64,000 bases of DNA, from assembly GCA_023213315.1 (NCBI GenBank), contig JAKCPI010003230.1, forward strand, positions 58,273-122,272, written 5' to 3'. The notes under the pieces were generated by a model. It was not told where the DNA came from, made no database searches, and saw only the letters and a list, made by a program, of their open reading frames with translations. The position numbers and the translations under genes were made by a program. Of the stretch, positions 55,459-64,000 are shown piece by piece. Position 1 is the stretch's first letter. Each line of letters begins with the position of its first letter. The stretch comes from Euborellia annulipes (taxonomy: Eukaryota; Arthropoda; Insecta; Dermaptera; Anisolabididae).

Positions 55459-55460
55459 GA

Positions 55461-56074
55461 CATGGGCGTAGCCAGAGAGGGGCAGGGGGACCAATGCCCC
55501 CCCCCTGGCTTGCCCTGAAAATTTTTTAACTATTAAAAACAAATATATACTTTTCCAATTGGGAATTTCTTTTGAACGAGCTTATATAAGGAAAATAATT
55601 AATTATAATTAATATTTATTTAAGGTTCAGGAAATCTCCCAATGAGCAACGCAGCTAGTTGTTTTTTCAATTTTTATTAAATGTAAAGTGCCAGGGCCAA
55701 CGTTTCGCATATAGGACCATCATCAGGGCCAAGCCATTGTCAATGTATTATTCCTCATGGCCATATTGGTCATTGAGTTTATTGCATTGTTAATGATTTC
55801 TTTGACCAATATGACCATGAGGAATAATACATTGACAATGGCTTGGCCCTGATGATGGTCCTATATGCGACCGAAACGTTGGCCCTGGCACTTTACATTT
55901 AATAAAAATTGATAAAAACAACTAGCTGCGTTGCTCATTGGGAGATTTCCTGAACCTTAAATAAATCATATTATCAGCTATACACCTCAATTAAATCTAA
56001 TTAATATTTAATAAATAAATAATAATCTATGTTTATTTTAATTGCAAACCTCTCCCCCTCTCGTTACGCCCATG
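55461..56074. mobile_element. hAT-type element with exact 8-bp duplication, holding foldback L
   Basis: Ends CATGGGCGTAGCC and, inverted, CATGGGCGTAACG are flanked by exact ctaaaaga (55453-55460 and 56075-56082). The foldback at 55614 makes up most of its interior. Confidence 0.82.
55614..55966. repeat. foldback L with hammerhead-like fold
   Basis: Nearly perfect arms of about 170 bp. In the right arm (55845-55884) GGCC, exact CTGATGA, a stem GGTC/GACC, GAAACGTT and GGCC give a complete though short fold. The left arm lacks the four bases GACC of stem II, so only one arm could fold. Confidence 0.85.
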
Positions 56075-56149
56075 CTAAAAGATACTTTTATCTTTTTTTT
56101 TTTCATCATTTTATTATTTCGCCTTTGGTTTAGGCAATCCGCATTTCTA

Positions 56150-56372
56150 CCAGCATTGTTTTTTATTTTATTTATTTATTTATTTTTTCTCGTTCACAGT
56201 CACACTCACACAGACCTTTTGGCAACTCATATAAGACTTTGACGATAACCGTTGTTTGAATATATAATATATGTATTTTGGGTCCAGACATTCCTATTTA
56301 AGCCATTTGATATCCGAATCCGCGACCCTTGGTATACAAGGCCAGCACGCTAATCCTAAACCAAGCCCGAGG
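56150..56372 (-). repeat. SINE family 1 copy, minus, with tRNA head
   Basis: Reverse of SINE 1, including the head: the minus strand gives CCTCGGGCTTGGTTTAGG (A-box region) and GGTCGCGGATTCGGA (B box). It supports the full-length structure seen at 11684. Confidence 0.75.
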
Positions 56373-56459
56373 GCTGTTTTTTATTTAGTGACAAAATTTT
56401 TTTTGAAATAAAATTTATCTTAAATTATATTTACTTCTAATATACAAAGGATTCATGAA

Positions 56460-56573
56460 CTTCACTTGAATCGGAGCAAGTGCACAGTACTTCAAACGAC
56501 TGCAAATGAGCAGTCGAAACTGTGTACAGTATTTATATTTTTAATAAATAATTAATACAAGAATGTGGTCTAT

Positions 56574-56577
<4 letters not shown>
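56460..56577 (+). repeat. half of foldback C, solo
   Basis: Matches the right arm of foldback C (gtgcacagtac, gcagtcgaaac, gtacagtattt, aatgtggtctataatt) without an opposite arm. The central loop (ttgaatcggagcaa) is in the opposite orientation to foldback C. Confidence 0.65.
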
Positions 56578-56613
<36 letters not shown>

Positions 56614-56743
56614 CACATTTTTTTCTCATTCACACTCACACTCACACACACATTCACACAGTCTTTTCGGCAACTTAGGCCATATAAGACTTTGACGATA
56701 ACCGTTGTAATTAATAAATCAATTTGGGGTTCAGGCATTTCTA
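56578..56743 (-). repeat. SINE family 1 copy with 13-bp duplication, headless
   Basis: Poly(T), the AC-rich tract, cggcaacttaggcc and gacgataaccgttg, ending at ggcatttcta. It is flanked by exact gtggtctataatt (56565-56577 and 56744-56756), so the headless form is a complete retroposition product, inserted into the foldback C half-copy. Confidence 0.82.
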
Positions 56744-56756
56744 GTGGTCTATAATT

Positions 56757-58080
56757 AAAAACCCCCATAATAATAATTTATATTATTGTTTAAATTATAT
56801 TGGTTAGCAATTAATTATGGCCTATATACAGAATGTATGAAAATCCAATCTCGTCTAATATTAGTATATATCTCTACATAGGGGTACTCGGGAATTTTTG
56901 ATAGATTGAGTTAAAGAATAAAGACCTCTTCCCCGAAATGAGGCAATATAAGAAGTTAAATTAAATTAATTTTCGATTCCTTCTTTTTTTGAGTTTTTCT
57001 CAAAAATCTTTTGTGTTTTTGCTTAGTTTATTCGCAACGTAAGAAACGCTGGATAGAAATATTTCTCGTTTAGAAAATATTATTGTTCCTATCCAAATCA
57101 CCCATCTAATCTCTATAGAACTATCGAAAGCTTTTAATCCAGGATTAGAGACCTTAGGCTCATTCTCTCAAGTTCAATATAAAACAAATTATAGGATTTA
57201 GGATTGAATATCTCTTCTCTCCTTTAAAGGGTATCGTGTTCATCTTAATCTTAAAGGGTTTCTAACCAGCGATTAAAAATTAAAAATATCTGATATATCA
57301 CACTCACTTACTACTATTTATTATTATCAATCATGTGGTATAGTGAACTCCTAGTAATAAAATAAATAATTAAAAAATATTGTTAGAATAAAGCAGTGGA
57401 GCAACGAGGGGAAGGGGTTTGTGAATCAAATTTAAACAGAATTTAAAAAAGGCAAATCCGCCACTGTAATGCTTTTTGCTTGATCATATTTTTTATAAGA
57501 AATTAATTAAAATACTAAATAGGCCCTTATATCAAAAATAAATATTATAAATTATAGTGCTTGCTGGTAGTTAGGCAACCCAAACGACCAATTAACTATG
57601 ATTAATTTCTCTAGACTGGTTTCTTGTTAAATTCCATTAAAAAACTCAGCATGCTTCCTTGAAAATCTGGTGGATCCCCCTCCTGTGAAAAAATTTACTG
57701 ACTACGGCCCTGGTTTATTTAATTTCCTTTTCAGTAGAGCAGTTTGCACTAATTTAATAAAATAAAATAAAAAATTGTATAATATTCATTTAATAAGGCA
57801 ATTTTCTAGACCTAAAAATATTACAATAGAAATGGAATAGATGCCAAATTGAGCGTGTTGGCTTTTGTTATGTTCTGTTTGACTCATAAAATTACATTGG
57901 CCAGATTTGTTGACAAAAGTCATTAATTGCGAAATGATAGGAAATCCGCAATCAAGAAATGAAAAATAATACATTTTTTTTTAAATTGAAAAATAAATTA
58001 TTTTTCAATCAAGGATTTATTATTATTTATTTATTTTATTAAATGGGATTTTCAGTGGGAAAAGAAAAAAAAGTAAAAAA
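56757..58080. other. AT-rich sequence, nothing recognised
   Basis: No repeat match. The minus frame at 57786-57974 lacks motifs. Confidence 0.5.
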
Positions 58081-58146
58081 AATCTTTTTATTTACTAGCA
58101 ATACGTAACTGAACGAAGTACCTGAGATTTTTTACGTATTGCTTAT

Positions 58147-58710
58147 TTAAAGTTTTGTAAGGACCAAAGGCTATGAGGCAAGCTTACACTGTTAAAAATG
58201 TTCAAGGGATATTCTTAAACTCGTCGCCTGAATCACGTAGTGGCGTATCTCAATATTTATCATTTTTCAGGGGAGCTGTTTATAGTTCGTGTTGTTATAT
58301 TAAATGTTGAGATAAGCAAAACCAAAAAACCTAAATAATACGAAAAAAAAAACAAACATGGAAATACAGATTCGTCACTTTGTGATAATGTAAAGAAGGC
58401 CAGGACACGGCCATGCCCGTTGTATCTCAATTTTTGATTTTTTTTAAATACGTCACTACGTGATGTAAGTGACGATATATACAAATCAAATTGTCAAGTA
58501 TTAGTTTTTAAAATTTTATATTTTAAAATACAATTTTTTTTTTTTTTTTAAATATATTTTTCTCAAATCTCGGGGGGGGGGGGGGATTGCCTCCTTTACT
58601 CCCCCCATTTGTATCCGCCCTTGATTCGGTAAAAATTTTGTGAGGACCAAAGGCTATACGAGGCAAGCTTACACTGTTAAACATGTTCAAGGGATATTGA
58701 TAAACTTGTA
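58147..58710 (+). repeat. pair of direct repeats flanking an inverted piece
   Basis: ggaccaaaggctat, aggcaagcttacactg and ttcaagggatatt occur at about 58159-58225 and again at 58638-58702. Between them cacgtag/ctacgtg and cgtatctcaa/tacgtcac motifs suggest an inverted unit. A poly(G)/tccgccc piece near 58570-58622 is a hAT-like or CAAGGGCGGATAC-type relic. Confidence 0.5.
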
Positions 58711-58756
58711 TATGTAGTCTATTACACAAAGTGTTTATGTTACATTCGAATATATG

Positions 58757-58836
58757 GAAAACACTTTTTTCCCATTCACACTCACACTCACACCCTCATG
58801 CACTCAGTCTTTTTGGCAACTTAGGCCATATAATCA
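58757..58836 (-). repeat. SINE family 1 tail fragment, minus
   Basis: ttcacactcacactcacac then ctttttggcaacttagg, the reverse of the SINE 1 tail. Confidence 0.65.
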
Positions 58837-58839
58837 TCA

Positions 58840-60245
58840 ATAATAACATTAGGGATTGCAATTAAAACCCTTTAAAATGTCAAAACTCATTTCGACAACC
58901 AAACATTGATTTCGTTCTTCACATCTTACAACCCTGTTGATTACAGATAAAACTTCATAAATGTTCTTCTGGCATCCCTTATTGAATTCTAATATTTGTG
59001 ACATTATTTTTTTTGTTTTATCTAAAATTCCTCTGACCTCTATCTTGATCGTTGTTTTTTTAAGAAATATTTAATATCATAAATGAACTCGGTTTATGAT
59101 GACGTAGCACGCTACTAACCTAAAGGCGTTTCAAAAGAATTTAGACACACTTTAAGTGGATTTTATATTATAGATCTTTCACTTTTCAATAAATAAATTA
59201 TTCATTTAAACACTTGGCCAATTACCTTGCTATTAAATATTTGTAATTGTTTATATACTCGGCGTTTTGGGTCTCTGTGTGTGTGTGTGTGTGAGTACGT
59301 TAAACTAAAAACTTACTTCATATATTAGATATCACTAAAATTATTAATCTGTATCATGTTTTGGAATTAATTCGTCAAAGATTTTTTTTTTTTTTTGTCA
59401 TATTATGATAAATTAAATTATTTTAAACAGTTTTTGTTCTTTTTGTATTTTTTCGAAAAGTGAATAGTTCACTGATTATTTGAGTTTAAAAAAAAAACAG
59501 AGTGGGGGGGAAGGGGTTGGGGAAATTTATTGATCACTCTGCATCGAAATTTCCCCTATTTTGAAATTTAATTGGCAATTTATTTATAATTAAATATTTA
59601 CGAAATTTAATTTAAAAATTTTTTTTTTGTTGAATTTTTCCTTTTCCTAAATTCTCTAACAAGTTAGGGGAATTTATTTATTTATTTTTTTTTTAATAAT
59701 CGAAAATATTTATAATCTAAAGACATTTATTTATTTATTAGTTTCTCTCACCTTTGACGAATTTTTTACTTTTTTTTTTTTTATAGAATAATCATAGATT
59801 TTCGTGAGATCGTGTTTACCTCTTCAATTATAGACATATATATAAATTATCTTTATTGTCGGATAATTTTTTTGTTTCAAACATCAAAGCGTTTCCAATT
59901 AGACAATAAAAGTCTATAAAAAACAAAAAAATCCTTTTTCATGATAGAATATTAACTCTTTTTTTGTTTTTTTAATAAGTTTTGTCCGTAAAATTAACTG
60001 GTGCTCTTGAATTTAATAATTTAATAAATACTTGAAAGGGAATTAATTTAACACCCCCACAATTTTATCAAATTTTGTTGTCTTTACTGATTGCAAAGTA
60101 GCTAAAAAACAAATTTCCCCGAAACCTAATTTTCTCAGAGTTGTTAAAAAAAAAAAACATTTTTTTAGATTTTACTGGTCAAAACCGTCCAAAATTGGTT
60201 TTAACCATAAATACATAAATAACATTTTAAGGGTTCTTATGTGTT
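58840..60245. other. AT-rich sequence, mostly unassigned
   Basis: A short TG microsatellite at 59275-59293. At 60160-60220 ttttactggtcaaaacc and attggttttaacc are the inverse of 31355-31400. Confidence 0.45.
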
Positions 60246-60249
60246 AACA

Positions 60250-60745
60250 GACCCAAAAAATCTGGCGTGACAAGCACAGAACAAATAGCCAAGAGTAAGA
60301 GAAAGTTGTGTATTGTGCAAACAGCCACGCCAGATTTTTTTGTGTCTGAATATATTTAGTAGGGTCCGACCGAAACATGATTTTCAGGGCCGAAACCGAA
60401 ACTTGTATTTCCTATCAGGGGCGTATATAGAAATTTTTTCGGGGGAGGCGGCGGCGTTCTCAATTTTTTTTTTTGCGGAAATTTTTTTTTTTAAATAAAC
60501 TTAATTTTTCTGCCCCGCAGAACATTTTCCCTTTGTTGCCCCACCGTTCTTTTCCCCCTATAGAAAAAATCCTTCCCTGTGCAAATCATTTGTTTCCTTT
60601 TTTTTTTTTGCGTTAGCGTCTCATCCCATCATTTCAGGCTCAGGGTTTCGGCTACTTTTTGGACGAAACGAATGGGCCGAAACCGAATATTCGGTCGGTT
60701 CCTAATATTTAGTTTCCGATAGTATATTAAAACCCTTGAAATCAA
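60250..60745 (-). repeat. DHR end region split by a hAT MITE
   Basis: A diverged end hairpin (60255-60345, aatctggcgtgac ... cacgccagatt) and tgtgtctgaatatatttag are followed by the MITE and then by atatttagtttccgatag, which continues the DHR. The body beyond about 60745 is lost. Confidence 0.75.
60360..60704. mobile_element. hAT-type MITE with exact 8-bp duplication, in DHR
   Basis: Ends TAGGGTCCGACCGAAAC and TTCGGTCGGTTCCTA are flanked by exact atatttag (60352-60359 and 60705-60712). Inside are ggccgaaacc repeats and a nested caggggcgtatatag piece (60416). Confidence 0.82.
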
Positions 60746-60749
60746 ATTT

Positions 60750-61640
60750 TTTTTATTAATATCCAATTTAACTAAGGAATTTAATTTAAAAAAAAAAACC
60801 TCTCACAGTGTAGAAATGGTCACTTAATAAAACACATGGTAAATTGATTAAACCCACCGGTTTTAACCGCCCCTGGTTTTAACTTAACAACCCTGTAACA
60901 AATAAGTAGTAATTTGATGCAGAATCATTTATCTACAGTTATGATGGTTATTTTAATTTTTTGGAGTTATTTTACAAAGAAATTGACAATTAAAAAAAAA
61001 ACACGCCCGGATAGGGACTTGAACTCTGGGCCCTAGGTTAGAGGATCCAGCTGGAGGTGCTAAGTTCCCCTGGCTAGTTTTGGAGAATAATTATTTTTTT
61101 CGATTCTTGAACCTTCCCCTTCTCCACCCTCCCTTTATTTAACGCGATTTTCACTCTTGAAATTCTTTTTTTTATTTGTTATTAACTAGTCTAATTATTC
61201 ATTTTCAATTGTAAACATATTTTTATTTTTTTGAAGACAGAGATTAAATAAAATAAATGTTCAAAAATGACATTTAGGGGCGGGACACAAGATGTCAAAT
61301 AAATGACCTTTAAAAAGAAATTTTCTTGTTTATTTGACAGGTCATTTTTTTTAAAAAACAAAATAAAAAAATAAAACGTAACGATAATGGATTTTCACAT
61401 TCTATCAAAATGTGGGAGATTTAATTAATTAAAAGAACTTGGGTTCAAGTCAAGGTTATGCCATTTAAAGAGAAAAAAAAAAGAATAAAATAATTGCTCT
61501 GAAAAGCAAAATATCGTCTAGTAAATATCGACAACCCCCATGAGCAGTTTCGGGGTGGGGGGAATAAAGGGGTAGTTACCCCCCGAGAAACACACTGTAT
61601 CCGCCCTTGTTCCCCCCCCATTTTTTATGGTATTTTTAAA
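60750..61640. other. AT-rich DNA with a tRNA-like relic and C-tract piece
   Basis: At 61011-61075 the minus strand has gagttcaagtccct (B-box-like). At 61550-61615 accccccgag and tatccgcccttg match relics near 2150 and 58600. Otherwise nothing. Confidence 0.4.
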
Positions 61641-61814
61641 ATTAATTAAATTTACATGTATTTAAAAAATAATTTCATTTCCTAACTAACAATTAAGATT
61701 ACTATTACTATTGCAAATAAATTTTATTTTTTTTTTAATTTTTTTTTTTTTTTTTTTTATTTGAGGGAAAAGCCTAAATTATGACGCCAAAAACCCTCAA
61801 TAGCCTACAAAAAA

Positions 61815-62395
61815 ACATTCCCCGTTTAGTTACCCTGGTGCATCGTGCACGGAGGGCACGCACCAACCCCTATACCGGTATCTAGCTTAAATTGCTATCA
61901 ACCCGGTTCCATTGTTGGAAGTGAGAGGCCCTTCACCTCTCTACTCCTAAAAATCAGTCCCTGACGGACTGTTTCCACCACCCCCTTCCAGTCCATTTTG
62001 CAAATAAATTATATTATTATTATTATTGGAAATCCCTATCGGGATCCCCGTTTATTTACCCGAGGTGCTTACGTGTACGGAGACACACACCTCAAACCCA
62101 ACCGGCCTCTGGCCGTAGCCATCTACCGGCACCCCGTGAAGTTACATCATTTCCTATCTCCAGCTCCTCCTCCTACTTTCGTCTCTAGCTAGTGAACTAA
62201 TCCTTATTTCTGGTTCCAACCGGCTCCTTATATCCAACTCTCTTCTATGCTAGGGAGGATGTCCTAGTTTGAGTGAGGGACTCCTCAGCACCGGCGTGTA
62301 GCCTACTCCTTTCGAAGAATGCATCACTGAGAGGGAACCTTCTTTACGTCCCTTCCACAGGACGGGATTGCAAATAAATTCCTGGTATCGTTTAT
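61815..62395 (+). repeat. GC-rich LINE-like 3' ends in tandem
   Basis: A GC-rich block in AT-rich surroundings. Two successive segments end alike: gtccattttgcaaataaatt with a TTA-type tail (62000-62028), and gacgggattgcaaataaatt (62362-62381). A third TGCAAATAAATT lies at 61714. Repeated 3' ends with a simple tail suggest non-LTR retroposon 3' UTRs. The 64-codon frame across it has no reverse transcriptase motif. Confidence 0.4.
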
Positions 62396-62399
62396 TTAT

Positions 62400-63295
62400 A
62401 ATTACTTTTATAATTAATTATTTATGGAATTTTATTTTCTTTTAAATCATTATTTTTTTTTTAGGCAATTTCCCATTTTGAAATCGGTTTGATATTTTTC
62501 GATTCTCTGAATCGATTAATCATTTCTTTTGAAAGTCGACTTTTCGACATTCAAGTCGACTTTTTTAAAACGCTATAACTCATGCTTAGAGAAAATACTC
62601 AGTAAATATTAAATATATTTATTTATACTGGTAATATAAGATTTATTAAGTATTTAATCATTTTATTAAATACAACACACACAAATATTGTTTTCAATAT
62701 TTTTTTTAAAGAAGAATATTCCATCCAGAAATTGCACGTGATATGGCACTGAACATTAAAATAAAATATGAAAGTTGAGTAACAAAATAAAACATTAAAA
62801 TTGAGGAATTAAGAATGCCACATATGTTCACTAACTGATCTCAGAAAGCGTGTTGATTGGTGTGTTATGTGTAGGTTTTAAAAGAAAGATGAAAGTCAAT
62901 CAATGAAAACGTTACAAACTATATTACCATCGGATACTAAGTATTGGAAGAAAAAAGTCGAAGTCGTCCAGTGAGAATCGATTCTGATCGACTTGAAAGA
63001 GTTTCAACTCAATTTTAAAAAGTCGATTATTTTCACTAAAAGATCGATTCTTGACTAAAGTCAGTGTTGACTTTTCCATCCTATTCTGAATGAAATTTTG
63101 TTTTATTGGAGAATTCATATAAAATTTTGTGATTACTTGGTGATACAGGAAGTGAAATTTCTTCCTAGTTTTTTTTGTGTGTCCCTGTAATATTTGTGAG
63201 TTTTTTTTTTTCACTCAAAAAAGCAAATTTTTTTTTTCATAAAAATGTCTGGCATTTCCTTCAATTCTTAAGAAAAATGAATGTGTGTATGTGTG
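62400..63295. other. AT-rich DNA, gtcgac/tcgatt-rich in parts
   Basis: Motifs such as aatcgatta, gtcgactttt and agtcgatt recur at 62490-62575 and, inverted, at 62950-63070, perhaps the two ends of an unclassified element. No gene is called. Confidence 0.4.
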
Positions 63296-63624
63296 TGTGT
63301 CATATTGGACCTTTCTTCAGTTAACAAGCCCCAGAGTCTGTCCCTTTTCACACATTTATTAAAAGTATTAGTCATAAAATTATCTACAAACTAAAAGGTA
63401 GAAATTTCTACGAACAAATAAAACCAAAAAACAAAAAATATTTATTATTTTTTTAATAATTCATTTCAATAAGGAAAATTATAAACCTAACTTATTTGTT
63501 AAAATTTTAGAAGTTTTTAATTTAAAATATTTAATCAAGAAGTTTAATTATATTTTTTTTTTTTTTTACTTTTATTCTAAAAAAACATCTTAGTGAAAAT
63601 AAAAAAAAATGAATAAAATAAAAA

Positions 63625-63702
63625 AAAATCAGGTGCGACTGGTCGCACAGCACACAACTTTCTCAAACTTTTGGTAAGAAGTTGTGTCACACCAGATTCT
63701 TA
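63625..63702. repeat. solo DHR end hairpin
   Basis: aatcaggtgcgactggtcg and acacaactttctc pair with gaagttgtgtcacacc and agatt; somewhat shortened. It lies within the spacer of foldback O. Confidence 0.75.
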
Positions 63703-63827
63703 ATTCCTCGAATTTTAATGATAAATAATAAATTACATATACAATATTTAAAATAAGAATTATATACATCACGTATGTGACCCACGAAGGAAATTTATAT
63801 AATTAAATATTTATTAATTCCCTTAGG

Positions 63828-63890
63828 CCCGTGCTGTGGTCTAGTGGTAAGGGCACACAAATTGGTGGTTCCGTACTCTAGACGGCACAC
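63828..63890 (+). repeat. tRNA-like SINE head fragment
   Basis: GTGGTCTAGTGGTAAGG is a good A-box region, but the downstream B box (ggtggttccgtactc) is poor, so it is more likely a SINE relic than a tRNA gene. Confidence 0.4.
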
Positions 63891-64000
63891 TCTTATTTTT
63901 TCCGGGGATTTGAAATAATAAATATTAGAATTATACTCTTTTAATGTTGTAAATGTTTTTAAGCGACCGACTCTGGAGCTTGTTAACTGAAGAAATGACA

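Larger units (their letters stand above)
63303..64000. repeat. foldback O, running off the window
   Basis: ttcttcagttaacaagc with ccagagtc at 63312-63340 is repeated inverted at 63968-63993 (gactctgg, gcttgttaactgaagaa). Both arms carry CTGAAGA in the outward direction. The spacer of about 620 bp holds a solo DHR hairpin and a tRNA-like A-box segment. The right arm is cut by the window edge. Confidence 0.6.

Noticed and set aside
61011..61080. Possible tRNA on the minus strand
   Set aside because: Only a B-box-like motif is present; the A box and cloverleaf are not convincing.

Overview
The window looks like intronic or intergenic DNA of an AT-rich animal genome, most likely an arthropod or similar invertebrate. 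I cannot name the species. Supporting observations are a very low GC content, one isolated GC-rich exon with consensus splice sites, tRNA-derived SINEs with A and B boxes and poly(A) tails, and many non-autonomous DNA transposons. No bacterial-type genes, operons or CRISPR arrays were seen. Almost all open reading frames are chance frames in AT-rich repeats. The only convincing host coding sequence is one internal exon at 13819-14121 (+).

Most of what can be annotated is mobile DNA. (1) The most abundant family is a repeat of about 0.6-0.9 kb that I call DHR (double-hairpin repeat). It has a short AT-rich hairpin at one end, a hairpin of about 95 nt at the other, and an internal palindrome matching the RFX X-box. 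About ten long copies and many solo end modules are spread over the window. (2) A set of at least a dozen foldbacks has arms that differ from locus to locus, but most share hammerhead-ribozyme-like cores (CTGANGA, a small stem, then GAAACGTC) near the centre. This resembles the ribozymes reported in Penelope-like retroelements. (3) hAT-type elements are defined here by inverted termini and 8-bp target duplications; five duplications are exact. One pair appears to have moved together as a composite of about 2.5 kb. (4) TA-flanked Tc1/mariner/pogo-type MITEs include two that sit in the same homologous TA of two different DHR copies. (5) Two larger elements share CCCAGAYAGC termini, and each carries its own private tandem array. 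(6) There are two tRNA-derived SINE families and one other GC-rich retroposon-like family.

Layout: 0-10.5 kb holds DHR copies, foldbacks A and B and a GATCC-rich element; 11-13 kb is a CCCAGACAGC element full of SINEs; 13.8 kb is the exon; 14-21 kb holds hAT elements and foldbacks C and D; 21.7-25.2 kb holds DHR copies and a promoter-like zone with a candidate first exon; 26.7-29.6 kb is the CCCAGATAGC element; 30-35 kb holds DHR, foldbacks E-H and a hAT; 37-39 kb is a multiply nested hAT; 40-51 kb holds DHR copies, GC-rich retroposons and foldback I; 52-56 kb holds foldbacks J-L; 56-64 kb holds SINE fragments, a hAT inside a DHR, and LINE-like 3' ends. The many dated insertions (elements inside elements) give a relative history: SINEs and DHR copies first, then MITEs and hAT elements inside them.
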